64,000 bases of DNA from Solanum dulcamara (taxonomy: Eukaryota > Streptophyta > Magnoliopsida > Solanales > Solanaceae), in assembly GCF_947179165.1 (NCBI RefSeq), contig NC_077239.1:15728501-15792500 (forward strand). Direction: 5' to 3'. The position numbers and the translations under genes were made by a program. The notes beneath the pieces were generated by a model. The model had not been told where the DNA came from, made no database searches, and saw only the letters and a list, made by a program, of their open reading frames with translations. Positions 20,543 to 33,945 of this stretch are shown here, piece after piece; within the stretch, counting starts at the first letter, position 1, and every line of letters starts with the position of its first letter.

Positions 20543-23500
20543 TGTAACACCCCCAAAATTGTTTACTAAGATTTGGACTGTTCTTCGTGTACGTATAGGA
20601 TCGTACTAGATGATTGTAAAGTGTATGCATGAGTTAGGATCAATTCCTAAGAAATTGGAGAGTGTTGGGTGTGATTTAGGGTCATAATGGATCCCTAAAA
20701 CCAAGCCAAGTCTAAAGAACTCATCTTGGCTAAGTTTCTGTACGAGTTTGTATAAGGGTCGACTTCCAATGACCTTATCTTTTTGAATATAACGAACTGG
20801 GTGGCCCTGACCTTTTAAATTAAAGATCTTTGAGTCTTCTTTTCAACGCCACCAAGATTGTATTTTTTTGGAGTTCGGAGTCAAAAGTTATGACTATCTT
20901 ACGACGGACTAGTGCTGCAGGAATTTCAGGCCTGGACCATAATTGAGGAAAACCTGGGCTTGGCGCCGCAGTGGTGTGACGTGCCACTATAGTGCTAGGA
21001 ACAAGCCTCAGTAGTTTGGTCCTTGGCGCGATGCGCCACTATTAGATGTGCAGGGTTTTTAAGCCCATTTTCCAGAACCCAGAAAATTTAGGCTTGGCGC
21101 TGCAAGGGCGCGACGCGCCACTATAGCGCCAAGAACAAGCCTCAGTAGTTTGGTCCTTGGCGTGATGCGCCACTATCAGATGTGCAGGGTTTTAAGCCTA
21201 TATTTGACTTGGCATTGCAGTGGCGCGGCGCGCCACTATAGTGCCAGGAGAGTTTTAGCCCAATTTTCTAGATTTTTAAGGAAGTGTAAATTGGACTTTT
21301 TCCTAATTATATATACTCTAGCCTTGAACGATTTGGACCATAATTTTCAGCCTTGTGCCTCTCTGTAAAAGCCCTAGACTCCACTCTCTTCTCTCTCAAT
21401 CCATCTCCAACAAGAAATTGCCTTCAAAAATTTCAAGGATTCAAGCTTTCCATTGAAGACTTAACATCAAGGTTCCTTCAAAATCTTCACCAAGGTACGT
21501 AAGGCTACTCGAAGCATGGGTTGAGTCCACCCATGTTCCCTATATCTTTTTTTTGACATTAAATGTTCATAAGAATGGAGTTTCTTGATAGGCTTATGTC
21601 CAAAAGAGTCTTTTTCATCTATTAACTTAATTTTTGTTATGTTGACATTGTTGAGTCAAGAAATTGATAAACCCTTCATGTTGGTATGAGTTGATAGATA
21701 TGAGTTGTTGAACATATTATATTGATTATTTTGAATATGTTAAGTTTCTTAAATATGTTGTTTACCCTAAATTGTTGATTTACAACCTTGGAGTCTTGAT
21801 GAGTCCCGGAAAGATTTGCTAAATGAATAGAGGAATGATTGGATAGGATTGTATGATGTTATAAATGCATATTTAAACTACTCTTAAAGGATACGATTGA
21901 GATTGATCGGATAGTATGATTGGAAGAGGTTTGAATGTGATAGAATTAATGATTTGACAAGGTTCCAAATGAGACTTGTCGATATGATTAGATTGAGGTG
22001 ATTGGATGAAATTTTATGAGCATTGAGTCTTGGGAAGAGTATCGAGCACCAAATTGGGTAAGAGTAAGTAATACTCAAATCCAATAACTCATCGCCAAAC
22101 GTAGGAGGGGATTGAACCGTTAAAGTTGGATGCTTCCCAAATTATCATCCAAACATAATGTCACACCCCGGGAGGGTACTCTAGACGTGACCGGCACTCG
22201 AAAGCCATTTCTGGCCTTCAAGCGAACCACCTGATTCAGTCACACTATCATTCAATCATATTCACTCAATGGAGGATTCAATCATAAACAAACTATTCAC
22301 ATTATGGGGGCTGAGGCCAAACACTATCAACTCAACAAAAATAATTATAATAAGACTCCTCAAAATAATAGTCCAATCTTCCCACACTCTGTTCTATGAA
22401 GCCTCTATCAAAGTCTAGGAGGTGCCAATGACAAGCCCATGGCTACCAACAATCAAAATAAAGGAAACAACCCCAAAACTACACAAGAAGATCAACATCC
22501 TTCGGAAACTAGGAGGACTCACCAAGTAGTGGGAAGTGTGTAGATCTTCAACGGTGCACCGATTGACGATTTCTAGTACCTGTCTCTGCATCATGAAACG
22601 ATGCAGGCCAAATGGCATCAGTACATGGAATGTATGAGTATGTAAAATGGCCGAATAAAACAACATCTGAAAGAACCAAATCAACTCGGGAAGCTCAACT
22701 CAGAAAGAAGTACAACTCAACAAGCGTCCTAAGTCTAAGAAAAAATATAGTTTAGACGGGACCAAATCATATACGAATCAACTCCATCCAACTCAGAGTA
22801 CTACCAAGACCTATGTGGGAGTTTTTCTTATCCGACAACCATAACTTATGAGCCATTGAAAGTACAAAAAACCGATGTTGTTGCCGCGTCCATTCATACT
22901 TTGCCAGGGTATGAACGAATCAACCAATCATGGATCCAATCCAACCAAGTCCTATAATGTCAGGACGATAATTTTGGGGAAGCATCCAACTTTAATGGTT
23001 CAATCCCCTTCTACGTTTGGTGACGTAGTTATTGGGTTCGAGTATGGACTATACTCTTGCCCAATTCGGTGCTCGATACTCCTCCCAAGACTCAATTCTT
23101 ATAAAACTCTATCAAATCAACTCAATCAAATTATATCGACAAGTCTCATTACAACCTTGTCAACTCCTCAACTCTATCACAATCAAACCTCTCCCACTCA
23201 TACAATCCGATCAATCTCAATCATATTTTTTGAGAGTGGATTAAATATGCATTTATAACAACATACAAATCTATCCAATCGTCCCTCCATTCATTTAACA
23301 AATCTTTTGGGACTCGCCACAACTCCAAGGTTTTAATTCAACCAATTCAAAATAAACAACACATTTAAGAAAATTAGCATTTTTGTCATAATCCACATAA
23401 TCAAGAAAATCAATAAAGCATGTTTAATAACCCATCTCCATCGACTCATGCTAATAAGAAGATTTTTGGAATTTCTTAGCTCAACAATATCAATATAACA

Positions 23501-25401
23501 AGAATCAAATTAATAGATGACAAGACTCATTTGGACATAAGCCTATGAAGAAACTCCATTCTTATGAACATTTAATCCTCAAAGAAAGTGTAGGGCACAT
23601 GGGTGGACTCAACCCATGTTTTGAGTAGACTTACATACCTTAGTGAAGACTTGAAGAAAACCTTGTTGTTGGGTCTTCAATGGAAAGCTTGAATCTTGAA
23701 GCTCTTGGAGGCACTTCTTATTGGAGAAGGGTTTGGAGAAGAAGAAGAAGAGAGGAAAATTTTCTAGGGCTTTTAGAGAGAGAGAGGGGCTGAAAATATG
23801 GTCCAAAAATGTTCAAGGCTTGATACATATATAATTTGGGACAATTCCCAAATTGTCCTTTCCCCAAATTCTGAAAAATAGGCTAAAAATGCTCTTGGCG
23901 CGATAGTGGCGCGTCGCGCCATTGCCGCGCCAGGTCGATTAGGTCTAAAACCTACACACCTGTTAGTGGTGCGCCGCGCCAAGGACTAAACTACTGAGGC
24001 ATGTTCTTGGCGCGATAGTGGCGCATCGCGCCCTTACAGCGCCAAGGCCATATTTTTTGGGTTCTGGGAAAATAGGCTTGAAAACCCTGCATACCTCGTA
24101 GTGGCGCGCCGCGCCAGGGACCAAACTACTGAGGCATGTTCCTGGCACGATAGTGGCACGTCGCGCCACTGCGGCGCCAAGCCCAGATTTCCAACAGCTG
24201 CAACCCAGGCCTAACATTTCTATCGAGCTAGTTCGTCTTAGGATCGTCATATCTTTTGACTCCGAACTCCAAAATTTTCATTCTTAATGGCATTGGAATG
24301 AAGACTCGATGACCTTTAATTTAATAGGTCGTGGGCCACCCAGATTTTCATATTTTAAAAGGTAGGGTCGTTAGAAGTCAACCCCTTATACGAACTCATC
24401 CTAAAACTTAGCCACGACGAACCTTTTGGAATTAGCTTGGTCCTAGGGGTCCTTTATGACCCCACATCACCTCCAACACTCTTCAATTACTCAGGGACTC
24501 ATCTTAACTCAAGCATATACTTCAAAATAAATGAGTTTGACCCTACATGTATACAAGAAAGGTCTGAATCTTAGGGAAACATTTTGTGGGTGTTACACAT
24601 GATAAGACTTGATTGGATATGGATCCATGATTGGTTGATTCGTTCATACCCTAGCAAGGTATGAACGGACGTGGAAACAACGTCAGCTTGTTGTACTATC
24701 ACTGGCTCATAAGTGATGGTTGTCGGATAAGAGAAACTCCTATATAGGTATTGATAGTACTCTAAGTCGGATTGGGTTGAATTGTATGTGATTAGTCCCA
24801 TCTAAATTATATTCTTGTTTAGACTTAGGACACTTGATCGAGTTGTTCTTTCTCTTGAGTTGAGATTTCGAGTTGATTTGATTCTTCCTTGATATTTATT
24901 TCATTCAGCCATTTTACATACTCGTACATTCCATGTACTGACGTCATTTGGCCTGCATCATTTCATGATGCAAAGACAGGTACTAGAGATCATCAACCGA
25001 TGCACCGTTGAAGATCTATTCACTTTCAGCTAGTTGGTGAGTCCTCCCAGTTTCCAGAGAATACCGAGATTATCTTTATGGTTTTGATTTATTTCTCTTA
25101 TTTTGATTTTTGGTAGCCATGGACTTGTTATTGACACCTCCTGAATTGTTGATAGAGGCTTCATAGACTAGAGTGTGGAAATATTAACTTGTTCGTTTTG
25201 ACTAGTTTTATTCTAGCTAGTTATTGATTGGATATTTGTTTGGCCTTTGGCCCTAAATTATGAATAGTATCCTTATGATTGAGTCTTCCACTGATAGAAT
25301 ATGACTAAATAAAAGTGTGACTAGACCAAGTGGTTCGCTTGAAGGTCAGAAATGGCTTTCGAGTGCAAGCCACGTCTAGGATACCCTTCCAGGGCGTGAC
25401 A
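20543..25401 (+). mobile_element. Solo LTR A1 (family A) with TSD TACTC, containing another solo LTR
   Basis: Starts TGTAACACC and ends GGGCGTGACA, flanked by TACTC at 20538-20542 and 25402-25406. It consists of only one LTR (about 2.4 kb in two pieces, 20543-22158 and 24598-25401) with no internal region. It is therefore the product of LTR-LTR recombination after insertion. A palindrome array lies at 20959-21249 and the leader donor motif GTACGTAAGG at about 21495. Confidence 0.9.
22159..24597 (-). mobile_element. Solo LTR A3 (family A, minus) nested in solo LTR A1
   Basis: TGTCACACC...GTGTTACA on the + strand, i.e. a family-A LTR in reverse, 2,439 bp. Flanks are CATAA (22154-22158) and CATGA (24598-24602), a target duplication with one mismatch. 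Internal landmarks on the minus strand: palindrome array 23893-24181, TATA-like TATATATAA near 23826-23833, donor motif 23631-23641. No internal region, so it is a solo LTR. Confidence 0.88.
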
Positions 25402-26173
25402 TACTCTTACCCAATTCGGTGCTCGATACTCCTCCCAAGACTCAATCTCATAAGACAATCAATCTGAATCAAACCAAATCAATAAGTCTATTTTGGACTC
25501 TTTCAATTCATTCGTTCTATAAAATTATTCCCTTCAACCAATCAATTTCCCAATTATTTACAATTATGTAACTAAAAGAGATTTTAGACAATTATTTATG
25601 ACAACATTCAGGACTATCAATTTGTCAACACTATCATTACTATCATCACACTCACATTCCAATCACAATCGTACATCCATAATTCAAGGCTCTAGACTCA
25701 ATCTTAAGATGTATACAATTCAATATCAATCAACACATTTCTAGGGTTTAAGTAAAATAAGTAGTTCAATTCATGTGTTCAAGGAATTAATTCGTAGAAA
25801 AACAATATTCCATCAATAATCAGTAAAACATATATATTTTTAAGACAAGAACTTCTCAAGGAATATAATCATGGAGGCTCAATACTTACACATTCCATCT
25901 ATCACAATCATGGGTACATGGAGGAACAAAATCCATGTTTTAGTTCAGCCTCACATACCTAGACTCAAAGAACAATCAAGAACTCGGAGACCTCGCTTGA
26001 AGAACTTGAACCCTAGTCTTTCTCCTCTTATCATATCCTCGCTTATAAATAATCCAAGTGTAATTGAGAGTATTAGGCATACTAGGTACTGATAAGGGAC
26101 TTAATTTAGTCCTAAAATGTCAGAATTTTAGTCTAAGAGAGGTGGGAAAAGACCAATCTACCCTCATAAAAAT

Positions 26174-26630
26174 ACGACACATAGAAATATCTACGGGTAG
26201 TCGTCTTTCATCCTGAAATTGGGCTAGAAAATGTTGGGGTCTACAACTCGTGTATAAGAGTCGTCAAAGACTCGACGAGTCATGAACTCCCCTCATTCTA
26301 CATGTTTCTCAAAAGCTTGCAATAATGAGTCTCTGAAGTTTCCCTACGGGCTGTTTCTACAACTTGTAGGAACGTCGATGACTCATCAACTTCCCTTATA
26401 GATATGACCTTCTAGTTCAGAAATTTGATAAAGTGTTAGGTGCTTCTAAGAGTCATTTCTACGGCTCGTAGTTATCTCTACGGGTCATCCTGTCAACTCG
26501 TCGGAATGATTACGGCTTGTAATGGTAGCTCGTAGGGAGTCTTCTCCAAATAAAAATTTTACTAAGTGTTGGGGAGGTCTACGAACCATTTTTATGACTC
26601 GTAGAACAACCTACAAATCGTAGACCTCCC
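26174..26630. repeat. CTACGA/TCGTAG palindrome array in U3 of element B 3' LTR
   Basis: Many degenerate copies of CTACGANTCGTAG-like self-complementary words are spaced through about 450 bp. The homologous array in the 5' LTR is at 33345-33863, where copies are better preserved (for example CTACGAGTCGTAG near 33392). Confidence 0.75.
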
Positions 26631-26877
26631 TCATAATCCATCGTTTAGTCCAATTCATCAATCTTTCTCATGGTTACCAAACTTAGTCTAGGCTAGAATA
26701 ACATAGGGTGTTATAACATCTCCCCCTTGGGATCATTCATCCTCGAATAAATACTAAGCTGAGGGTTTATTCAAGGCACAAATACAATAAAGGGCTCAAC
26801 AATTCAAACGTTCGTACAATCAACTACTCAAACTCAAGAATACCTATCAAATACTCAAATTTAGAATGAATCTCAAA

Positions 26878-29800
26878 TCAAAAATTGGAAAAAGGAATAT
26901 TACTATCAACATTATCATTAGGAGGCACGAATAGATGCGGGTATCTAGCTTTCATATCCTCTTCAACTTCCCATGTAGCCTCTTCAACAAACTGATTCTG
27001 CCATAGAACTTTGACGGATACTATCTCATTGGTTCTCAATTTGCAAATATGACGATCAAGAATTTTAATTGAGATATCTTCATAACTCAAACTCTCTTTC
27101 ACCCCAATGCTCTCATTCGGGACAATTAGCGAAGGATCTTCCAAACATTTCTTAAGCATAAAGATGTGAAACACAGGGTGAATAACTGTTAGCTCCGGGG
27201 GAAACTCCAATTTATAAGCTATGCTACCAACCCTCTTCATAATCTGATAGGGACCAATGTAGAGGGAAATAAGTTTCCCCTTCTTTCTAAATCTCATCAC
27301 ACCCTTCATGGGTAAAACTTTCAAGTATACCCAATCGTGCACTTCAAACTCCAAATCTCTTCTCCTAACATCAATGTAGGATTTTTGGAGACTCTATGCA
27401 GTTTTCAACCTCTCCTGGATGATCTTTACTTTCTTCGTCACTTGAAGAACCAAGTCTAGTCCAATCAACTCAGTTTCACCAACCACAAACCAACCAATCG
27501 GTGATCTATATCTTCTTCTATACAAAGCTTCATAAGGAGTCATCTGAATGCTTGAATGGAAGATATTATTGTATGCAAACTTAATAGGAGATAAATGATC
27601 ATCCCAATTACCTTTGAAGTCGATGACATAGGCTCTCAACATATCCTCCAAGGTATGAATCGTACACTCTACCTGGTCGTCTGTCTGCGGGTGAAAAGTA
27701 GTACTAAGTTCACTCTTAAACCCAAACCTTTCTGGAATGACTTCCAAAATTGAGTGGTGAACTAAGCTCCCTTATCTAAGATGATAGACAAAGAGACTCT
27801 GTGCAATCTGACAATCTGTCAAAGATATAGTCTGGTATACTCACCTGCAATGTCCATAGTCTTAACGGGTAAGAAATAGGCTGATTTGGTCATCTTGTCC
27901 ACAATCACCCAAATAGAGTCATGTTGTCTGCAGGATTGCGGTATACCCATAATGAAGTCCATATTTATCATTTCCCACTTCTCTTCTGGAATTTCAATAT
28001 TCTGGGCTACTCCACAAGGCCTCTGGTGCTCAACTTTAACCTAGTGGCAGTTCAGGCACTTGAACACAAACTCTGCTATATACCTCTATATTACAATCCA
28101 CCAATATACCTCTCTCAATTCATGGTACATCTTTGTAGAACCTGGATAGATGGAATACTTGGAATTATGGGCCTCTGCCATGATCCTCTCTCGAATGCCC
28201 TCAACGCTTGGAATACACAATCTCTCTTGATACCTCAACACTCCATCTCCCTCTTTGGCAAAAGCCATTATATTCTGCTTATGAACATCATCCTTCAGTT
28301 AGAGGAGAATGGTATCTTAATCTTGCTTTTTTTCACCTTTGCAACTATAGATGATTCAGCCCCGTTTTGAACAACAGCACCACATTCACTAGAGTCAATA
28401 AGTTGAACTCCCTATTATTCACCTATGAACCTCTTTGGCCAATTCTTTCTTTCCCTCATCTACATAGGCAGTACTTCCCATGGATAACCTGCTAAGATCA
28501 TCAGCAACAACGTTAGCTTTTCCTGCATGGTAAAGAATGCTCATGTTATAATCCTTGAGCAGCTCGAGCCATCTCCTTTGTCTCAAGTTCAGATCTTTTT
28601 AAGTAAACACATATTGCAGGCTCTTGTGATCCGTGAACACATCGACATGCATGCCATAAAGATAATGACGCCAAATCTTGAGAGCGAACACTACATCTAC
28701 CAACTCGAGGTCGTAAGTCGGGTAGTTTCTCTCATTAATCTTAAGCTATCTGGAAGCATATGCTATCACCTTCCCCTTATGCATCAATACATATCCCAAT
28801 CCAAATCTAGACGCATCACAATAAATCACAAAACCATTTGTTCCCTTGGGTAGGGATAGCATTGGAGCAGTAGTCAGTTTTGTTTTTAACTCTTGAAAAC
28901 TCTTCTCCCACGTATCTAACCATTGAAACTTAGCCTTCTTCTGGGTTATCTTAGTCAATGGTGAAGATATGGATGATAACCCTTCAATAAATCTACTATA
29001 GTAGCCGTCTAGACCCAAGAAACTCCTTATGTTAGTCATGGATGTGGGTCTAGGCCAGTTCTTAACCGCTTCAATCTTTTGTGAATTAACTCGTATACCC
29101 TCTCCAGATACAATATGGCCTAGGAATGCCACTGAAGCAACCCAAAATTTGAATAACCCAATATATCATCTATACATACAATCATAAACATGTCAAAATA
29201 CTATTTGAACACTCTGTTTATCAAGTCCATAAATATCACGGGAGTGTTAGTCAAACCGAATGACATAACCAGAAACTCATAGTGACCGTACCTAGTTCAG
29301 AGAGCAGTCTTTGGGATGTCGCATTCTCTCACTTTCTATTGGTGGTAGACTGATCTGAGGTCTATCTTTGAGAAATAAGTGTCACCCTGAAGCTGGTTAA
29401 AAAGATCATCTATCCTAGGAAAGAGATACTTGTTCTTTATGGTGACCTTGTTCAGTTGAAGATAGTCAATGCACATTCTCAATGACCCATCTTTCTTTCG
29501 CATAAATAGGACATGAGCTTCCCAAGGTGAGACACTCGTCCTAATGAACCCTTTATCTAGGAGATCTTTCAGTTGTTCTTTTAATTTTTTCAACTCAGCA
29601 AGAGCTATTCTATATGGAGGAATAGAGATAGGTTGTGTATTAGGAAAAATATCAATCCTAAAGTCAATTTCTCTATCAGGAGGGAATTCGGACAAATCCT
29701 CAAGAAACTCATTTATAATCAAAACTGACTTGAGAGTAGGGGACTCAACACTATCATCTTTGACTCTAACGATGTGGTAAATACACCCTTTAGAGATCAA

Positions 29801-31491
29801 CTTTATAGACCTAAGGTAGGAGATAAACTTACCCTTAGGCATAATAAGACTACCCTTCCATTCTAAGACAGGCTCATTCGGGAAACTAAACATAACAATC
29901 CAAGTTCTACAATCAACAGAGGCATACCAAGCATATGGCCAGTCTATGCCAAGAATCACACCAAAATCGACCATATCCAGCTTAACTTAGTCATCTATGG
30001 TATCCTTGTGATGGATAAACACCTCGCAATCCCTATAGACCCTCTAAGCTAATATAGACTCACCAACAAGAGTAGATACACTGAAGAGTTCTAGAATACA
30101 CTTTGGAATTTTATCAAATCTACTAGCCACATAAGGAGACACAAAAGATAGTGTGGCACCCGGATCTATTAAAACATAACAATCAAGAGTAAAGACTCGA
30201 ATCATACCCATCACAACGTCTGAGGAGTTCATTTTAGTGACTACCCATGGAATATAGACTTTTTGTACCTCTATTCATACCTGAAGTAGTGCCCCTCTGA
30301 TTGCCTATATCCAGTGGTGCGGTGGTAGAAGACTGGGATTTGTTTGCCCATGTCAGACACTCCCTCTAAAAAAATAGCCCACTTGGCCACATTTATAACA
30401 ACCAATCTTTCCCTCTCTGCACTCTCCCAAATAGAGCTTACCACACTTGCCACAGGGTGGATTTCCCCTCGAACCTTGTGCCATACTAGCTTGGGATTGA
30501 GAACCCTAGGATTTGAAATTCAAGTGACTCTTTCCCTGCTAATCATACTTGTTATGCAGTGTAGGTGCGCTTGCCGCAGAGGGGGCATAGTTGGAAGAAC
30601 TTTTCTGAAAGAAGGACTTGTTGCCCTTGCTCTACCTCTGCTCACTCTCATGTCCAGCTGATTTTGCCTTCTTGCTCAAGTGATCCTCCTTGTCTTTCCT
30701 TTTCTCATCCTCTACCTGCTGAGAAGACACCATTAATCTAGAAATATCCATGTCAGAGATCAATAATGATGTTTTTCACTCCTTCTTTACATATCTTCCC
30801 TATTCGGAGACAAATTTCCTCATCTTCGATCTCATATCTAGGATCATCTCTGGAGCATATCTGGACAACTAGATAAACTTCAGACTATACTCCTTAACTG
30901 TCATACCCTCTTGTTTCAAATTCAAAAACTCTTTTACTTTCGCTTCCCTTAATTCTCTGGAAAAGAAGTGATCAAGAAATTCTCCCTCAAACTCATCCTA
31001 AATAGCAGGCTCCGTATCCTCACCTCTACTTTCTTTCCACTGGTTATACCATACATTTGACACATTCTTGAGCTGATAAGACACCAACTCAACCCCCTCG
31101 ATCTCTGTAGCATACATCGCTTTTAGGATCTTCCACATCTCATCAATGAAATTTTGGGGTCCTCATCAACCTTGGAATCTGTGAAAACTTGATGATTCAT
31201 CCTCAAGAAGTCTCAGATCCTTGCTGACGCTGGCCATTATTGGGAGATAGAGTTGGGAGCCGGTGAACTCTGGTTACCTCTTTGGCCAGCTATCAGTTGA
31301 GTGAGCATAGTGATGTCATTTCTAAACTCAGCTTCTGAAGTAAGAGTTGGTTGAGTAATAGGCTCTTGGTGTGCCTCAGTAGACCTTGCAGATCATCCCC
31401 TAGTTCTCACTCCAGATGGTGGGGGCATCTCAGATTGTAAAACTCCAGTATTGGCGGCATTCCTCTAGCTAGCGGTACATTTAGGAGGCAT
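26878..31491 (-). pseudogene. Element B gag-pol remnant
   Basis: On the minus strand gag begins at ATG 31491 (MPPKCTAS) and soon has stops. Recognisable blocks follow: zinc-knuckle region (30453-30271), protease with DPGATLSF (30232-30044), reverse transcriptase (29974-29336), RNase H with IYCDASRFGLGYVLM (about 28870-28746), integrase HHCC region (28268-28086), integrase core with QTDDQVECTIHTLEDML (27747-27394) and chromodomain-type tail EEATWEVEEDMKARYPHLF (27354-26878). Frame changes occur between 30453 and 30232, between 29336 and 29132, and between 28086 and 27747. Compared with A2, about 85-90 bp just after the IDD active site (near 29150) are deleted, which removes conserved residues and shifts the frame. 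Confidence 0.9.
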
Positions 31492-31494
31492 TAT

Positions 31495-33117
31495 CTGCAA
31501 ACACATAAAGCACAAATTAGGAAGGAAATTTTAGAGTTAAACTTTTTCACCCAAACTTAGAATATGAAGAAGGGAAATAATTCCTAATGTACTATAGCCT
31601 CCTGATTATAAGTATTGTGCACAACATACTCATAAGCAAGACTCTACTAAACACGTCTTCATAGACTCCCTAGAAATCTTGAACTCTAGGCTCTAATACT
31701 AAGTTTTTCACACCTCGGGAGGGTACCCTATACGTGGCCGACACTCGAAAACTATTGTTAGTCTTCAAGAGAACCACCTGGTCCAATCACACCTTCATTC
31801 AATCACATTCTATCAGCGGAAGACTCAACTCACAATAATACTACTCATAAATAAGGCCAAAGGCCAACCATCTATCCAATCAACAACTAGTAAGAATGAA
31901 ACTAGTCAAAACGAAACAAATCAACATCATCAACACTCTAGTCTATGAAGCCTCTATCAACAATCTAAGATATGACAATGACAAGTTCATGGATACCACA
32001 AATCAAATAAAGGAAAGCTAACTCAAAGCTGAAAAGATATATGTGGTATACTCCGAAAATATGGAGGACTCACCAACTAGTTGAAAGCGAATAGATCCTC
32101 AATGATGCACCTGTTAATGATCTCTAGTACCTGTCTCTGCATCATAAAATGATGCAGGCCCAAATGGACTTCAGTACATGGAATGTACGAGTATGTAAAA
32201 TGGCATAATGAAACATGCATCAGGATAGAATTAAATCAACTCAGAATCTCAACTCAGAAGAAGGAACGACTCAATCAAGATGTCATAAGCCTAAACAAGA
32301 ATATAATTTAGATACGATCAATTATATACAATCCAATCCAATCTGACTCAGAGTACTATCAAGACCTATTTGGGAGTTTTTCTTATCCGACAACTATCAC
32401 TTATGAGCCAGTGATAGTACAACAAACCGATATTTTTGCCACGTCAGTTCATACCTTGCCAGGTAGGAACGAATCAAAAATAATGGATCCATAACTAATC
32501 AAGTCCTATCATGTCAGGATAGTAATTTGGAAAACATCCGACTTTAACAGTTCAATCCTCTCCTACATTTGCCGATGTAGTTATTGGGTTCGAGTTATTA
32601 CTTACTCTTACCCAATTCGGTGCTCGATACTCCCCCGCAAGACTCAAGCTCATAAGACAATCAATACAAATCAAGCCAAATCAATAAGTGTATTTTGGAC
32701 TCTTTGAATTCATTCGTTCTATCAAATCAACCCCTTTAACCAATCAATTTCCCAATATGACAACATTTAGAACTATCAATTTGTCGATACTATCATTACT
32801 ATTATCACACTCACGTTCTAATCTCAATCATACATCCATAATTCAAGGCTCTAGACTCAATCTTAAGATGTATATAATTCAATATCAATCAACATACTTC
32901 TAGGGTTTAAGTAAAACAAGTAGTTCAATTCATGTGTTCGAGGAATTAATCCGTAGAAAAATAATATTCCATCAATAATCAGTAAAACATCTATATTTTT
33001 AAGACAAGAACTTCTCAAGGAATACAATCATAGAGGCTTAATCCATACACATTCCATTTATCACAATCATGGGCACATGGAGGAATAAAATCCATGTTTT
33101 AGTTCAGCCTTACATAC
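31495..33117 (-). other. Predicted leader intron of element B
   Basis: On the minus strand a donor CAG|GTATGTAAGG begins at 33117 in the 5' LTR. An acceptor TTTGCAG (AG at 31495-31496) lies three bases before the gag ATG, with CCTAAT upstream as possible branch site. Removal would excise U5 and the primer site. This is a sequence prediction only. Confidence 0.4.
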
Positions 33118-33940
33118 CTGAACTCGAAGAACAATCAAGAACTCGGAGAACTCACTCGAAGAACTTGAACCCTAGTCTTTCTCCTTTTCTCAAATCCTCT
33201 CTTTCAAATAATCCAAGTGTTATTGAGGGTATTAGGCGTACTAGGTACTGATAAGGGACATAATTTAGTCCTAAAATGTTGGGATTTTAGTTTAAGAGAG
33301 GTAGAAAGAGACCAATCTACCCTTGCAAAAACCTAATATTAGTCGCCTACGAATCGTCATTACGACTCGTAGAAACATCTACGAGTCGTAGTCTTCCATC
33401 GTGAAATTAGGCTGGAAAATGTTGGGATCTACGACTCGTGTCTACGAGTTGTGAACTCCTCTCATCCTATAGGTAACTCATATCCCTGCAATAATGAGTC
33501 TCTGAAGTTTCCCTATGAGTCATTTCTACGAATCGTAGGAACTTTGATGACTCGTCAACTTTCCTCATAGATGTGACCTTCTTGTTCAGAAATTTGACCA
33601 AGTGTTAGGTGCTTCTAAGAGTCGTTTCTACAGCTCGTAGTCATCTCTACGGGTCGTCCTGTCAACTCGTAGTCAAGGTACTGAGGCTTGTATTTTCAGA
33701 ATTTAGGCAAAGGCTCTACAACTCGTAGGAATGATTACGGCTCTTAATGGTAGCTCGTAGGGAGGCTTCTCCAAATTAAAATTTCACTAAGTGTTGGGGA
33801 GGTCTACGGACCATTCCTATGACTCGTAGAACAACCTACGAATCTTAAACCTCCCTCGTAGTCCATTGTTCAGTCTAATTCATCAATCTTTCTCATGATT
33901 TTCGAACTTAGTCTAGGCTAGAATAACACGAGGGGTTACA
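31706..33940 (-). repeat. 5' LTR of element B
   Basis: About 2.2 kb, ending in GGGGTTACA at the AGTCA duplication. Its other end is a decayed TTTCACACC in place of TGTCACGCC. Next to it the primer-site complement is decayed (TAGTATTAGAGC on the minus strand instead of TGGTATCAGAGC). The palindrome array is 33345-33863. The TATA region seen in the 3' LTR is mutated here. Confidence 0.88.
33345..33863. repeat. CTACGA/TCGTAG palindrome array in U3 of element B 5' LTR
   Basis: At least ten near-copies of CTACGANTCGTAG or its half-sites (ACTCGTAG, CTACGAGTCG, CTCGTAGT) are scattered over about 500 bp, in an otherwise ordinary A/T-rich U3. Confidence 0.8.
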
Positions 33941-33945
33941 AGTCA

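Larger units (their letters stand above)
19652..26718 (-). repeat. 3' LTR of element B, split by nested insertions
   Basis: The two pieces, 19652-20542 and 25402(25407)-26718, together match the 5' LTR 31706-33940. On the + strand it begins TGTCACGCC and ends GTTATAACA. A TATA-like TTATTTATAAG on the minus strand lies near 26042-26052. A CTACGA/TCGTAG palindrome array lies at 26174-26630, upstream of it in element orientation. Confidence 0.9.
19652..33940 (-). mobile_element. Ty3/gypsy chromovirus B (minus strand), TSD AGTCA, with nested solo LTRs
   Basis: Bounded by exact 5-bp duplications AGTCA at 19647-19651 and 33941-33945. Reading on the minus strand: 5' LTR 33940-31706, gag-pol remnant 31491-26878, polypurine tract just right of 26718, 3' LTR 26718-19652. 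The 3' LTR is enlarged to about 7 kb by a solo LTR inside it that itself contains another solo LTR. Family B LTRs share termini and general plan with family A but have different U3 sequences. Gag-pol has several frameshifts and stops, so the element is defective. Confidence 0.92.
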
